From NCBI RefSeq assembly GCF_014199985.1, contig NZ_JACHOS010000009.1, positions 124,001 through 188,000 on the forward strand: 64,000 nucleotides of DNA, read 5' to 3'. Under the pieces are notes generated by a model. It was not told the origin of the DNA, did not search any database, and saw nothing but the letters and a program-made list of their open reading frames with translations. The position numbers and the translations under genes were made by a program. Positions 1 to 12,666 of this stretch are shown piece by piece (position 1 is the first letter of the stretch; every line of letters begins with the position of its first letter). The DNA comes from Methylorubrum rhodesianum. GTDB lineage: Bacteria > Pseudomonadota > Alphaproteobacteria > Rhizobiales > Beijerinckiaceae.

Positions 1-2352
<2,352 letters not shown>

Positions 2353-2523
2353 GGCGGTGTCCTGGGGCGGCGTCCTGGCGACATCGCTTCCATCGAATGA
2401 CTCCCTACGGCATTGCGCCCGATCGAAGCGGACAACCGTATCGGCAAGCTCCGTGCGGCGCTTGAGCAAGGCGCAAATCCGCCGTCCCGAAGGAAGGGCG
2501 GCCGGGATTCGATCCGAGGCCGA

Positions 2524-3159
2524 TCAGGCGCCCGTCGGACCGGTCGAGCCGCCGGCGGGAGGTTGCGGGCTGCCGCCGACCCCCGGCTCCGGTGCGGCCG
2601 TGCCGTCGGCGGACGGCGATGCCGCCTCGGCGCTTCCGGGCATCGACACCTCCCGTCCCGCCAAAGCCGCCTGCAAGCGGCTTTCCTGCTCCGGCGAGAG
2701 GGAGGAGCGGATCACCCGCCCCCGGAATTGCGACATCTGCGCGAGGACCTTCTCCGGCTGCGCTCGGCGCACGAGGATGAACAGGGCCGAGGTGTTCGGC
2801 TGCACCGCCTCGGCGACGGAGCGGATGAAATCATCGTTGATGCCGTAATCGGCGAGCTTGCCCGACAGGGCCCCCGCACCGGCGCCGAGAGCGGCCCCCG
2901 TGGCGAGTCCGAGCAGCGGGTTGAGGAACAGGAGGCCGACCAGCGAGCCCCACATCGCGCCCCAGATGCCGCCGGAGGCCGCCCCGGCTCCGACCAGATC
3001 GACGCTCTGCTTGAGCCGCAGCTTGCCGTCGGAAGTCCGAAGGGCGACCACCGCATCCTCCAGATCGATCAGGTATTCGGACTGCAGGCGTGCCAACTCG
3101 TTCAGAGCGCGGTCCGCCTCGTGCGGACCCTCGAAGCCAATCACCACAAGCTCGGCCAT
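2524..3159 (-). CDS. DUF1269-family membrane protein
   Basis: A 211-aa protein starting MAELVVIGFEG. I chose the ATG at 3159 because a GAGGAGA ribosome site lies just upstream; an in-frame extension to 3276 lacks one and looks non-coding. The N-terminal alpha/beta part (residues 1-55) resembles DUF1269. It is followed by a glycine-zipper hydrophobic segment (about 60-115) of GxxxG repeats (GGIWGAMWGSLVG, GAALGAGAGALSG), then a second soluble part and a Pro/Gly/Ser-rich tail. Family members are linked with stress or envelope functions but have no defined biochemistry. It is monocistronic and convergent with the kinase gene. Confidence 0.75.
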   Translation of the reverse strand: MAELVVIGFEGPHEADRALNELARLQSEYLIDLEDAVVALRTSDGKLRLKQSVDLVGAGAASGGIWGAMWGSLVGLLFLNPLLGLATGAALGAGAGALSGKLADYGINDDFIRSVAEAVQPNTSALFILVRRAQPEKVLAQMSQFRGRVIRSSLSPEQESRLQAALAGREVSMPGSAEAASPSADGTAAPEPGVGGSPQPPAGGSTGPTGA

Positions 3160-3753
3160 TCGTCTCTCCTCGCTGCCATTCGTTTCTCCTCGCTGAATGA
3201 GGCGCGACGGGTGTTTCAGGCGGCTCGGTCGGGATGCCGAACCGACCCTGCCGACGCCGACCGGCGACGGAGACACCCGGAACGAGCAGACGGCATCACC
3301 ACCGAAAATCTCGCCGACAGCCGCGCAACCTCCGCGCTATGGCTCTGGAAGTTCTTCGGCGTCGCGCATCCGCCGAAAACCCACCGCCGAAGCGATGGCA
3401 GCGCACATGCGCCCACCAAAATCTGCGATGCGGCTGAAATGCACGGCAATCAAAGCAGATCTACAGATACGCCCTTACTCTGAACCGTGTCGTTGCCGAG
3501 ATACAACCTTCGCCTCACCAAGCTTTGAGAGCGGATTTCCAATCCTACCCCACAAATCGGCAGCATCAATTGATCTGCCTCATTGGATTGCCCGACCGTT
3601 GGGCCGAGACAATGCTCCGGCGTGCAAACCAAGGTTTCAACCGTGCGTGGGCCAAGCCCTCGCCCGGCGGCCATGCCCGCAACGGCGAATCGCTAACGGC
3701 CGGATCCGTCACACCGGAGCCAGGACACCGTCCGCTTTCCTGGGAGAAGCGCT
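3160..3753. other. Intergenic region, no gene seen
   Basis: About 590 bases between the DUF1269 gene and oleate hydratase. Base composition drops in GC between about 3430 and 3600, as expected for promoters of two divergent genes. Open frames here are short, overlap each other and have no recognisable protein character. Confidence 0.5.
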
Positions 3754-5721
3754 ATGGCTGGGGCCCATCCGAGCCAAGAAGGCCGCGAGTTCATCGTCGA
3801 AGCGGACGCGTCGGCGGCCTATTGGCGCCATCGGCCCGACAACACGCTACCGCCCCCGGACATGATGGGCGCCTACATGCGCAACCGGCCCGTGCCGGAC
3901 CGGCGGGTGGAAGGGCGCAAGGCTTGGATCATCGGCAGCGGCATCGCCGGGCTGGCGGCGGCCTTCTATATGATCCGCGACGGCGGCATGAAGGGTGAGG
4001 ACATCACGATCCTCGACGCCCTGACGGTCGAGGGCGGCTCCCTCGACGGTGCCGGCAATCCGGAGGACGGCTACATCATCCGCGGTGGCCGCGAGATGAA
4101 CTGGAACTACGACAATCTCTGGGACATGTTCCAGGATGTTCAGGCGCTCGAACTGCCGGAGGGCTATAGCGTCCTCGACGAATATCGGCTCGTCAACGAC
4201 CGCGACCCCAACTACTCCAAAGCGCGGCTCATGCACCGCCAGGGACAGATCCGTGATTTCTCCAGGTTCGGCCTCAGCAAATCCCAGCAATGGGAGCTGA
4301 TCCGGCTGCTGCTCAAACGCAAGGAAGATCTCGACGACATTACGATCGAGCAATATTTCAGCCCTGGATTTCTTGAGACAAATTTCTGGTTTCTTTGGCG
4401 CTCCATGTTCGCCTTCGAGAACTGGCAGAGCCTCCTCGAGATGAAGCTCTACATGCACCGCTTCCTCGATGCCATCGACGGATTGACGGACATGTCGGCG
4501 CTCGTCTTTCCGAAATACAATCAGTACGACAGCTTCGTCCGCCCGCTGGTCAGCCACCTTCAGAGCCACGGTGTGACGGTGCGCTTCGGCGTACGGGCCT
4601 ACGATCTCACGATGAGCGTCGATGGCGAGACCCGGACCGTCACGGGCATCCGGACCCGGACGGACGGCAAGGACGAGGTCATTCCGGTCGAGGCCGAGGA
4701 CGTGGTCTTCGCCCTGACGGGCTCGATGACCGAGGGCACGGCCTACGGCGACATGGACCGCGCCCCGGTCCTTGAACGCGGCCGGCATGATCCGGGCGAG
4801 GACAGCGATTGGACACTCTGGAAGAATCTGGCCGAAAAATCCCCGGTCTTCGGAAAACCCGCAAAGTTCTACGGCGATACCGAGAAATCGATGTGGGAGT
4901 CGGTGACGCTGACCTGCGAACCCTCGCCCCTCGTCGAGCGATTGAGGGAGTTGGCGGTCAACGATCCCTATTCGGGCAGGACCGTGACGGGCGGAATCAT
5001 CACCTTCACGGATTCGAACTGGGTGCTGAGCGTGACCTGCAACCGCCAGCCGCATTTTCCGGGACAGCCCCGGGACGTGCTGGTCCTCTGGGCCTACGCG
5101 CTCCTGATGGACAGGGATGGAAACCATGTCAGGAAGCCGATGCCGGCCTGTACCGGCCGGGAGATCTTGAGCGAACTCTGCTACCACCTCGGAATTGCCG
5201 ATCAGTGCGAGGCGGTTGCGGCGAAGACGAAGGTACGCCTCGCGCTCATGCCCTACATCACGGCGATGTTCATGCCCCGCGCCGCGGGCGACCGGCCGCA
5301 CGTGGTGCCGAAGGGCTGCACGAATCTGGGCCTGATGGGCCAGTTCGTCGAAACCTCGAACGACATCATCTTCACGATGGACAGCTCGATCCGCACCGCG
5401 CGGGTGGCGGTCTATACGCTGCTCGATCTGCCCAAACAGGTGCCGGATATCAGCCCCGTACAGTACGACATCCGCAATCTTCTCAAAGCGGCGCGCGCCC
5501 TGAACAACAACGAGCCCTTCCCAGGCGAACGCCTGCTGCACCGGTTGCTCGGCCGAACCTACTACGCCCATATCCTGCCGCCCCTGCCTGACCTCGAGGG
5601 GCCGCCGCGCGGATCGGCTCAGCTCGAAATGAAGCATCTGCTCAGCAAGAGGCGTCACGCGCTGAACCTCATCAGCGCCTCCTTCGAGCAGATTCGCGGC
5701 CATATCCGGTCGCAGAAATGA
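3754..5721 (+). CDS. ohyA: Oleate hydratase (FAD-dependent, MCRA family)
   Basis: A 655-aa protein, the usual size for the family. It hydrates the cis-9 double bond of oleate and related unsaturated fatty acids to 10-hydroxy fatty acids; FAD is needed structurally and there is no net redox change. Seen: the dinucleotide-binding motif [13 protein letters not shown] (about residues 60-72), the family motif [20 protein letters not shown], a Glu directly after it in [12 protein letters not shown] (residue 114, matching the known catalytic Glu), and PKYNQYDSF (about 253-260) carrying the conserved active-site Tyr. A GGGAGAAG-like site precedes the ATG. No signal peptide, so cytoplasmic or peripheral. 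It stands alone with no fatty-acid genes beside it. Likely role is detoxifying or modifying host or membrane unsaturated fatty acids. Confidence 0.93.
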   Translation: MAGAHPSQEGREFIVEADASAAYWRHRPDNTLPPPDMMGAYMRNRPVPDRRVEGRKAWIIGSGIAGLAAAFYMIRDGGMKGEDITILDALTVEGGSLDGAGNPEDGYIIRGGREMNWNYDNLWDMFQDVQALELPEGYSVLDEYRLVNDRDPNYSKARLMHRQGQIRDFSRFGLSKSQQWELIRLLLKRKEDLDDITIEQYFSPGFLETNFWFLWRSMFAFENWQSLLEMKLYMHRFLDAIDGLTDMSALVFPKYNQYDSFVRPLVSHLQSHGVTVRFGVRAYDLTMSVDGETRTVTGIRTRTDGKDEVIPVEAEDVVFALTGSMTEGTAYGDMDRAPVLERGRHDPGEDSDWTLWKNLAEKSPVFGKPAKFYGDTEKSMWESVTLTCEPSPLVERLRELAVNDPYSGRTVTGGIITFTDSNWVLSVTCNRQPHFPGQPRDVLVLWAYALLMDRDGNHVRKPMPACTGREILSELCYHLGIADQCEAVAAKTKVRLALMPYITAMFMPRAAGDRPHVVPKGCTNLGLMGQFVETSNDIIFTMDSSIRTARVAVYTLLDLPKQVPDISPVQYDIRNLLKAARALNNNEPFPGERLLHRLLGRTYYAHILPPLPDLEGPPRGSAQLEMKHLLSKRRHALNLISASFEQIRGHIRSQK

Positions 5722-6122
5722 TTCAGGCACTCAGGGACTGCAGGACCCTGCACACCTCATCAAAAGCGCAATCATCGACCCAGATCGCCTAGATCGTACA
5801 ATTAATATTAATAAACAATATATATTGAGATTTTTCCGAGCCAGACAAGCGTCTGGATATTTGAATTGAAATCGAAAGTAGCGAAACCGCCCGTCCGACA
5901 TACGCTCACCGGAGGCGAGGCCGCGGTCTTCCTCTGCCGACCCGGCCCAGAGTCCGCTCCGGTTTTACCCCCGCCCGACCACGATCTCGCCCCAGAATCG
6001 CCGAGTGCCGCCGCACATTTGGTTAACGACACATGAGCCGGCGGCGGGGGCATCGCGCCCGTGCCGACAGGGCGGTTCGGGAGCGAAGGCCGCTCCGGGA
6101 CGAGATTTCGGGCGGCGCGAGC
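5722..6122. other. Intergenic region with AT-rich block
   Basis: The stretch at about 5795-5850 is strongly AT-rich (for example ATTAATATTAAT and ATATATATTG), unusual for this genome and likely promoter DNA for the DUF2778 gene at 6123. No coding frame is credible. Confidence 0.4.
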
Positions 6123-7184
6123 ATGGCACATCCTCTCCTTTCATGGGCTCTGCCCACGGCTGCCTATCTGAGCGCGGCGCTGATCCTGGCCTCCTCCGCC
6201 CCGTTCGGATCGCTCGGTCTGCCGCCCCGGCACACCGTCGTGCTGCCGCTCGCGGTGGAGCCGGCGGCACTGCCGGCTGTGGTGGCCGAGGCCGTTGCCC
6301 AAGAACCGGTTCAAGAACCGGTTCAGGGGTCGGCCGAAGCGCCGCCCCCCGCACCGGAGGTCGTGGAGCCGCAGGATGTCGCCCTCGCCGAGTGGGGCCC
6401 GCAGCCACTGCCCGCTCCCACCGACGCCCGTTTCGGCATGGCGGCCCTGTTCTGGCTTCCGGACCCGCCGCGGGAGACCGCAATCGCCCAGCGCGTGCCC
6501 CTGCCGGTGCGGCGCCCGCCCGAACTGACCAGCCTCGGAGCGGCCGCCGCCCTGCGCCGGGCCGAGCGGCTCGCCGCCCGCCGGACCGCCGTGGCGGCCG
6601 CGCCGGTTGAGACGGAGGACACCCGCACCTTCTTCGAGAAGCTGCTCGGTGTCGAGAAACCCAGCTCCCCCACGCCGGCCCTCGCCTATACGGCCCTGGA
6701 GAGCGGCGCCGTCGAGTCGGCCGCCCGCCGGCCGCTCACCGCGCCGAGCCCGATCGCGCCGCCAGCCGGCGAAGGCGGTATCGCCGTCTACGACATCAGT
6801 GCCCAGAGCGTGGTTCTGCCGAACGGCGAGCGACTGGAGGCGCATTCCGGTCTCGGCGAGAGCATGGACGACCCGCGCTTCGTCCATCTGAAGATGCGCG
6901 GCCCGACGCCGCCGGGCACCTACGACCTGACGGAGCGCGAGGCGCCGTTCCACGGCGTGCGGGCGCTCCGGCTCACGCCGGTCGGCGGCAGCGAGGCGAT
7001 CTACGGCCGCGTCGGCCTACTCACCCACACCTATCTGCTCGGCCCCAACGGCGCCTCGAATGGCTGCATCTCGTTCAAGGATTACGACAGGTTCCTGCAG
7101 GCCTATCTGCGCGGCGAGGTTCGCCGCGTCGTGGTCGTCCCGGGCCGCGGCCGCGATACCAACCCGCTGGTCGCATCGCGGTAA
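6123..7184 (+). CDS. DUF2778 L,D-transpeptidase-like envelope protein (paralogue 1)
   Basis: A 353-aa protein. The start at 6123 places a hydrophobic N-terminal anchor at residues 5-28 (LLSWALPTAAYLSAALILA). A Pro/Ala-rich linker of about 200 residues follows, then a conserved C-terminal domain of about 130 residues (AVYDISAQSVVLPNGERL onward). The domain has the invariant His (LLTHTYLLGP) and the SNGC motif (GASNGCISF) of the YkuD/DUF2778 fold, in which Cys is the catalytic nucleophile on peptidoglycan stem peptides. DUF2778 is also the domain of the Salmonella type VI effector Tlde1, but no secretion genes are near. A paralogue lies at 18028-19206. Probable function: periplasmic peptidoglycan-modifying enzyme (inference). 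An in-frame upstream ATG at 6033 would bury the hydrophobic segment and is less likely. Confidence 0.75.
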   Translation: MAHPLLSWALPTAAYLSAALILASSAPFGSLGLPPRHTVVLPLAVEPAALPAVVAEAVAQEPVQEPVQGSAEAPPPAPEVVEPQDVALAEWGPQPLPAPTDARFGMAALFWLPDPPRETAIAQRVPLPVRRPPELTSLGAAAALRRAERLAARRTAVAAAPVETEDTRTFFEKLLGVEKPSSPTPALAYTALESGAVESAARRPLTAPSPIAPPAGEGGIAVYDISAQSVVLPNGERLEAHSGLGESMDDPRFVHLKMRGPTPPGTYDLTEREAPFHGVRALRLTPVGGSEAIYGRVGLLTHTYLLGPNGASNGCISFKDYDRFLQAYLRGEVRRVVVVPGRGRDTNPLVASR

Positions 7185-7363
7185 CGGCGCCCAACGCCAC
7201 ACACGCTTTCTTTCTGAGAAAAATTAATTCTCTTTACGCTCGATTCTGGCCTGATCTTCGCATAGGGTCCGAGCGGTGCAGGAACCGCGCGGCGGTTTCG
7301 GCGCCCGAAGACCAACCCGGCCCGCTGTCGGGCGGGGTGTCGTGTGTATCGGAGTCGTGGCGT

Positions 7364-7825
7364 ATGCGTGTGATCCAACGCGTTCTGGGCAGCCGGTCGG
7401 AGGCTGGTCTCGCCGAGCGCCTGCATCACCTCGAGCACCACGGCGCGGTCGACATTCTGCGGGTGCCGAGCGCCGACGTGGCCCGCCGCCGCCTCCGGGC
7501 GAAGACGCTGGCCGGCGAGGAGATCGCGCTCGCCCTGCCGCGGGATCAGTCCCTGTTCGACGGGGCCGTGCTCGTCCTCGACGACCATCATGCCCTGGTC
7601 GCCCGCGTCGGGACCGAGCGCTGGCTGCGGCTGGTACCGGCGGACGCTGCCGACGCGCTCGAGCTCGGCTATCATGCCGGCAACCTGCACTGGCGGGTGC
7701 GCTTCGACGGCGGGGCGATCCTCGTGGCGCTGGAGGGACCGGCGGAGGACTACCTCGTGCGACTCGGCGCACTGGTCACGGAGGGGCGCGTCGCCCACTC
7801 CGTCGATGCAGGCGAGGAGGGCTGA
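7364..7825 (+). CDS. ureE: Urease accessory protein UreE (nickel metallochaperone)
   Basis: A 153-aa protein beginning MRVIQRVLG; an upstream GGAG at 7351 supports this ATG over one 27 bases earlier. UreE dimers deliver Ni2+ to the urease apoprotein-UreDFG complex. The N-terminal domain is typical. The C-terminal part has GYHAGNLHWRVRF, whose His matches the conserved nickel-site region. There is no His-rich C-terminal tail, so it would hold few metal ions per dimer. First gene of the urease operon; the ureF start lies almost at its stop. Confidence 0.88.
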   Translation: MRVIQRVLGSRSEAGLAERLHHLEHHGAVDILRVPSADVARRRLRAKTLAGEEIALALPRDQSLFDGAVLVLDDHHALVARVGTERWLRLVPADAADALELGYHAGNLHWRVRFDGGAILVALEGPAEDYLVRLGALVTEGRVAHSVDAGEEG

Positions 7826-7829
7826 GGCG

Positions 7830-8510
7830 TTGCTCGCCGCCCTGACCGCGCTCCAGCAGGCCGACACCGCCTTCCCGAGCGGCAGCTTCGCCTTCTCCAA
7901 CGGCCTCGAAGGCTTGATCGCGGACAATCCCACCTTCGACGAGGCGGCCCTCGCCCGCACCCTCGCGGCCGCCCTGCGCTTCCGCTGGGCCGGCACCGAC
8001 CGGGTCGCGCTGATCCTCGCCCACCGCGCAGGTCCGGCGATCGAGCGGCTCGCGGCCATCGACGCGGCGCTCGAGGCCGCCTCGCTGTCCGAACCGATGC
8101 GGGTCGGCAGCCGCCGCAACGGCGCCTCGCTGCTCGCCTCGCATGCCCGTCTCGGCACGCCGGGCGCCGCCGAACTGCGCGCGGCGGTGCGGGCGGGCCG
8201 GCTACTCGGACATCTTCCCGTGGTGCAGGGCGCGCTGTGGCCGGCCCTCGGCCTCGACGAGCGCAATGCGGCCTCCGTCTCCGGCTACCTCTTCGCCAGC
8301 GGCCTGACCTCGGCGGCGGTGCGGCTCGGCGCCATCGGCGCCATCGAGGCGCAGCGGAGCTTGAGCGGCGCGCTGCCGCTGATCGCCGAACTGCTGGATG
8401 AGCGGGTGCCCGAACCGGAGGGCGAGATCGAGCTCACCGGCTTCACCCCACTGATCGAGATCGCCGCGATGCGCCAAGCCCAGGCCGAGTTGCGCCTGTT
8501 CGCGAACTGA
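7830..8510 (+). CDS. ureF: Urease accessory protein UreF
   Basis: A 226-aa protein with the UreF signatures [19 protein letters not shown] and [13 protein letters not shown]. UreF acts with UreD and UreG in assembling the nickel-carbamate centre and is thought to control GTP hydrolysis by UreG. I chose the TTG at 7830 because a perfect AGGAGG lies at 7815-7820, nine bases upstream. An ATG at 7806, inside ureE, is the alternative and would add eight residues. Cytoplasmic. Confidence 0.87.
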   Translation: MLAALTALQQADTAFPSGSFAFSNGLEGLIADNPTFDEAALARTLAAALRFRWAGTDRVALILAHRAGPAIERLAAIDAALEAASLSEPMRVGSRRNGASLLASHARLGTPGAAELRAAVRAGRLLGHLPVVQGALWPALGLDERNAASVSGYLFASGLTSAAVRLGAIGAIEAQRSLSGALPLIAELLDERVPEPEGEIELTGFTPLIEIAAMRQAQAELRLFAN

Positions 8511-8524
8511 AAGGAGCCGCGCCG

Positions 8525-9220
8525 ATGCTGCTGACGCCGACCGAGATGGAACGGCTCACGATCTTCACCGCCGCCGAACTCGCCCGCAAGCGGCGGGCAC
8601 GGGGGCTGAAGCTCAACTACCCGGAAGCGGTGGCGATCATCACCGACGAGATCCTAGAGGGCGCCCGCGACGGGCGCTCCGTGGCCGACCTGATCGGCTG
8701 GGGCTCGACCATCCTGACCACCGGCGACGTGATGCCGGGCGTCGCCTCCATGATGCCGATCCTGCAGGTCGAGTGCGTGTTTCCCGACGGCACCAAGCTC
8801 GTCACCGTCCACGAGCCGATCCGGCCCGCGGAGGGCGCGGCGCCCGACACGCTGGAGCCCGGCGCGATCCTGCCGGCGGAGGGCGAGATCGAGCTCGGCG
8901 CCGGCCGCCCGAGGGTGAGCCTGGAGGTCGTCAACACCGGCGACCGGCCGGTGCAGATCGGCTCGCACTACCACTTCTTCGAGGTCAACCGGGCGCTCGA
9001 TTTCGACCGGGCCAAGGCGCTGGGCTTTCGCCTCGACATCCCGGCGGGCACCGCCGTGCGGTTCGAGCCGGGCCAACGCAAGACGGTGACGCTCACGGGC
9101 TTCGGCGGCGCGAAAGAACTCACCGGCCTCAACAACCTGACGCAGGGCAAGCTCGATTCCGACGCCGCCCGCGCCGACGCGCTGGCGCGCGCCCGGGCCC
9201 GCGGCTTCAAAGGCGCCTGA
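8525..9220 (+). CDS. ureAB: Fused urease gamma and beta subunits
   Basis: A 231-aa protein joining a UreA-like gamma domain (residues 1-100: [49 protein letters not shown]) to a UreB-like beta domain (about 115-215: [52 protein letters not shown]). Most bacterial ureases keep these as two genes; Helicobacter UreA is the best-known fusion. Together with UreC it forms the urea-hydrolysing enzyme. An AAGGAG site sits before the ATG, 14 bases after ureF. Confidence 0.92.
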   Translation: MLLTPTEMERLTIFTAAELARKRRARGLKLNYPEAVAIITDEILEGARDGRSVADLIGWGSTILTTGDVMPGVASMMPILQVECVFPDGTKLVTVHEPIRPAEGAAPDTLEPGAILPAEGEIELGAGRPRVSLEVVNTGDRPVQIGSHYHFFEVNRALDFDRAKALGFRLDIPAGTAVRFEPGQRKTVTLTGFGGAKELTGLNNLTQGKLDSDAARADALARARARGFKGA

Positions 9221-9235
9221 GGGAGACTGAGAATC

Positions 9236-10948
9236 ATGGTCACGATCCCTCGGCGCGACTACGCCGCCCTCTACGGCCCCACCACCGGCGACGGCGTGCG
9301 GCTCGCCGATACCTCGCTCATCGCGGTGGTCGAGCACGACCACGCGGTCTACGGCGACGAGTGCCTGCACGGCGGCGGCAAGACGCTGCGCGACGGCATC
9401 GGCCTCGCCCCCGGCGTCACGGCGGCGCAGGGCGCGCTCGACTTCCTCCTGTGCAACGTCCTCGTGATCGATCCGGTGATCGGCATCGTGAAGGGCGATC
9501 TCGGCATCAAGGATGGGCGCATCGTCGGTCTCGGCAAGGCCGGCAACCCGGCGATCATGGACGGAGTCGATCCCCGCCTGATCGTATCGGCCGGCACCAC
9601 GGTGCGCGACTGCGAGGGGCTGATCGCCACGCCGGGCGCCATCGACGTCCACGTGCACTTCGATTCCGCCGGGTTGCCCGACCACGCCATCGCCTCCGGC
9701 ATCACCACGCTTCTCGGCGGTTCGCTCGGGCCGATCACGGTCGGCATCGATTCCGGCGGGCCGTTCAACACGGGAAAAATGCTCCAGGCGGCGGAAGCCT
9801 GGCCCGTCAATTTCGGTTTTCTGGGCCGGGGCAACACGCATAAGCCCGCCGCTCTCAAGGAGCAGCTCGAGACCGGCGTGCTCGGCTTGAAGATCCATGA
9901 GGATTGGGGGGCGATGCCGGCGGCGATCGATTCCTGCCTCGCCTTCGCCGACGAGCACGACTTCCAGGTCCAGCTCCACACCGACACGCTGAACGAATCC
10001 GGCTTCGTGGAGGACACGCTGGCGGCGATCGGCGGGCGCACGATCCACATGTACCACACGGAGGGCGCCGGCGGCGGCCACGCGCCGGACATCATCCGCG
10101 TGGCGGGGCTGCCCCACTGCCTGCCCTCCTCGACGAACCCGACCAATCCCTACACGGTCAACACCTTCGACGAGCACCTCGACATGACGATGGTGTGCCA
10201 CCACCTCAATCCGGCCCTGCCGGAGGATGTGGCCTTCGCCGAGAGCCGCATCCGGGCGCAGACCATCGCGGCCGAGGACGTGCTGCACGATATCGGCGCG
10301 ATCTCGATGCTCGGCTCCGACAGCCAGGGCATGGGCCGCATCCACGAGGTGATCTGCCGGACGTGGCAGCTCGCCTCCAAGATGAAGGACCAGCGGGGCA
10401 GCCTGCCGGAGGAGCGGCCGGGCTTCGGCGACAACGCCCGGATCAAGCGCTACATCGCCAAATACACGATCAACGCCGCGCGCACCTTCGGCATCCAGGA
10501 CCACATCGGCTCGCTGGAGCCCGGCAAGATGGCCGATATCGTGATCTGGCGCCCGGCCTTCTTCGGCATCAAGCCGGAACTGGTGATCAAGGGCGGCTTC
10601 ATCGCCTGGGGCGCCATGGGCGATTCCGCCGCCTCGCTGATGACCTGCGAGCCGATGCTGATGCGCCCGCAATGGGGCGCCTTCGGCCTCGCCAAGCAGG
10701 GGCTGTCGGCCTGCTTCGTCCACCCGCTGGCGATTCAAGGCGGCCTCCGCGAGAGTCTGGGCCTGCGCAAAAGCCTGTTGCCGGCCCGCGGCACCCGCAC
10801 GCTGACCAAGGCCGACATGCTCTGGAACGATGCCTGCCCGGACATCCGGGTCGATCCGCAGACCTTCGAGGTCTTCGTCGATGGGGAGCTCGCCACCTGC
10901 GAGCCCGCGACCGTCCTGCCGCTCGCCCAACGCTACATGCTGCGATGA
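9236..10948 (+). CDS. ureC: Urease alpha subunit (catalytic)
   Basis: A 570-aa catalytic subunit hydrolysing urea to ammonia and carbamate. All nickel-centre residues are visible: HxH in AIDVHVHFD, the carbamylated Lys in GLKIHEDWG, His in [12 protein letters not shown], His in [11 protein letters not shown], the flap pair in MVCHHLNP, Arg in AESRIR, and the metal Asp in GSDSQGMGR. Several positions around these differ from the usual sequence (commonly MVCHHLD and SSDSQAMG), so it belongs to a divergent lineage but should be active. It ends in an ATGA overlap with ureG. Confidence 0.95.
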   Translation: MVTIPRRDYAALYGPTTGDGVRLADTSLIAVVEHDHAVYGDECLHGGGKTLRDGIGLAPGVTAAQGALDFLLCNVLVIDPVIGIVKGDLGIKDGRIVGLGKAGNPAIMDGVDPRLIVSAGTTVRDCEGLIATPGAIDVHVHFDSAGLPDHAIASGITTLLGGSLGPITVGIDSGGPFNTGKMLQAAEAWPVNFGFLGRGNTHKPAALKEQLETGVLGLKIHEDWGAMPAAIDSCLAFADEHDFQVQLHTDTLNESGFVEDTLAAIGGRTIHMYHTEGAGGGHAPDIIRVAGLPHCLPSSTNPTNPYTVNTFDEHLDMTMVCHHLNPALPEDVAFAESRIRAQTIAAEDVLHDIGAISMLGSDSQGMGRIHEVICRTWQLASKMKDQRGSLPEERPGFGDNARIKRYIAKYTINAARTFGIQDHIGSLEPGKMADIVIWRPAFFGIKPELVIKGGFIAWGAMGDSAASLMTCEPMLMRPQWGAFGLAKQGLSACFVHPLAIQGGLRESLGLRKSLLPARGTRTLTKADMLWNDACPDIRVDPQTFEVFVDGELATCEPATVLPLAQRYMLR

Positions 10949-11595
10949 CCGCTTCCGCTCTCCCCTCCCCCGCCCTGTCCGAGCCCGTCACCGCCGCCCG
11001 CATCGGCATCGGCGGCCCGGTCGGCTCAGGGAAAACCGCGCTGATCGAGCGGCTGATCCCAGCGCTTCAGGCGCGCGGGATCGATCTCGCGGTGGTCACC
11101 AACGACCTCGTGACGAAAGAAGACGCCGAGCGCCTGCGCCGCTCCGGGCTGATCGATCCGGCCCGGGTCGAGGCGGTGGAAGCAGGCGCCTGCCCGCACA
11201 CCGTCATCCGCGAGGACCCGACCCTCAACATCGCCGCCGGCGACGATCTGGAGGCGAAGTTTCCCGGCCTCCAGCTCCTGATCTTCGAATCGGGGGGCGA
11301 CAACCTCGCCTCGACCTTCTCCCTCGATCTCGTCGATTGGTGGATCTTCGTCATCGACGTGGCGGGCGGCGACGACATCCCGCGCAAGCGCGGGCCGGGC
11401 GTGCTGCGCTGCGACCTCCTCGTCATCAACAAGGTCGATCTCGCGCCCCATGTCGGCGTCGATCTCTCCGGGATGCTGGCCGAGGCCGCGCGGGTGCGGG
11501 GCGAGAAGCCCGTGGCCGCCACCAATGCCCGCTCCGGCGAGGGCGTGGAGGCGGTGGCCGACGCGATCTGCCGCGCCGTGCTGTTCGCCCCGTGA
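10945..11595 (+). CDS. ureG: Urease accessory GTPase UreG
   Basis: A 216-aa SIMIBI-class GTPase that powers nickel insertion into urease. Seen: Walker [13 protein letters not shown], the conserved [12 protein letters not shown] and [15 protein letters not shown] (metal-binding Cys-Pro-His), [12 protein letters not shown], and guanine specificity NKVD. The start ATG overlaps the ureC stop by four bases, indicating translational coupling. Unlike some UreG proteins it has no His-rich N-terminus. Confidence 0.95.
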   Translation: MTASALPSPALSEPVTAARIGIGGPVGSGKTALIERLIPALQARGIDLAVVTNDLVTKEDAERLRRSGLIDPARVEAVEAGACPHTVIREDPTLNIAAGDDLEAKFPGLQLLIFESGGDNLASTFSLDLVDWWIFVIDVAGGDDIPRKRGPGVLRCDLLVINKVDLAPHVGVDLSGMLAEAARVRGEKPVAATNARSGEGVEAVADAICRAVLFAP

Positions 11596-12479
11596 TGGCC
11601 CTGTCGCTCGACGGCCTTCCCGAGATGCCCGCCCCGGCCGAGGCGGCCGCCGCACCGGTCGGGCGCCGGGTGCGGGCCTCCCTCGTCTTCGCCCGCGGCG
11701 GCGGTACCACCATGCTGTCGCGGCAGGTCGTGCCCTACCCGTTCCACATCACCCGCGCCTTCCGGATGCATCCGGAGAGCCCAGATCTCGCCACGCTCTA
11801 CCTGCAATCGGCCTCCGGCGGCCTCTACGCCGCCGACCACCTCACCCTCGACATCGCGGCGCGCTCAGGCGCACGGGCCCATGTCACGACCCAGGCCGGC
11901 ACGGTGGTGCATCGCGGCGGGCCGGAACCGACCCGCCAGGAGACGCGGCTCGCCATCGCGGCCGATGCCCTGCTCGCGCTCAATCCCGATCCGCTGATCC
12001 TGTTTCCCGGCGCCCATCTCGCGGTCTCGACCGAGATCACCGCCGAGCCGGGCGCCCGCGCCATCGTCACCGAGAGCGTGGCCTGCCACGATCCCCTCGG
12101 CCAGGGTCGGCCGTTCGACCGGCTCGACCTCGGCCTGACGATCCGGACGCCCGAGGGCCGCGCGCTGGTGCGGGAGCGCAGCCGGATCGACGGGGCGGCC
12201 TTCACAGCCCCGGATTCGCCGATGGGCGGCCACCGGGCCTACGGCACGATGGTCGTCCTCGGCGCGCCCGAGGATGCGCGCCTCGCCGGCCCCCTCCTGC
12301 GGCAGACCTCGGACGCGGCGGGCTGCCTGACCGGCGTGAGCCCGCTGCCCAACGGGGCGGGCCTCGGCCTGCGCCTGCTCGCGCCGGACGGCGGCGCCCT
12401 CTCGGCCGGCATGGAGGCGCTGTTCCGGATCGTGTTCGAAGCCATGAGCGGATGTGCGCCTGGGCGGCGGCGCAAGTAG
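11595..12479 (+). CDS. ureD: Urease accessory protein UreD
   Basis: A 294-aa scaffold protein of the urease maturation complex. Recognisable UreD stretches are [47 protein letters not shown] and [12 protein letters not shown]. Its ATG overlaps the ureG TGA by one base (TGATG), so it is co-translated. Having ureD last in the operon, after ureG, is less common than ureD first. Confidence 0.92.
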   Translation: MALSLDGLPEMPAPAEAAAAPVGRRVRASLVFARGGGTTMLSRQVVPYPFHITRAFRMHPESPDLATLYLQSASGGLYAADHLTLDIAARSGARAHVTTQAGTVVHRGGPEPTRQETRLAIAADALLALNPDPLILFPGAHLAVSTEITAEPGARAIVTESVACHDPLGQGRPFDRLDLGLTIRTPEGRALVRERSRIDGAAFTAPDSPMGGHRAYGTMVVLGAPEDARLAGPLLRQTSDAAGCLTGVSPLPNGAGLGLRLLAPDGGALSAGMEALFRIVFEAMSGCAPGRRRK

Positions 12480-12666
12480 ATATTTTTCCAAAAGGCCAAC
12501 CAGGCGGCACATCGCAAAGAATATGGGCAGAGCGCCCAGCAATTCCCCTTGATGCAACTCGGTTTCCTGAGACGAAATACGAATGGGGGCATTGGTTTCG
12601 TCTGGCGGCCGGATGGCCGTCCCTCGAGCCGACCTGCCGGATGACGTTGAAGGATTTCGAGACAAC

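Noticed and set aside
3847..5730. Long open frame antisense to oleate hydratase (627 codons)
   Set aside because: Product is His/Arg/Asp/Val-rich with no family pattern, as expected when a high-GC gene is read on the opposite strand; the plus-strand gene is certain.
8654..10930. Long open frame antisense to ureAB-ureC
   Set aside because: Spans two certain genes and their gap with no domain signature; a GC-driven shadow.
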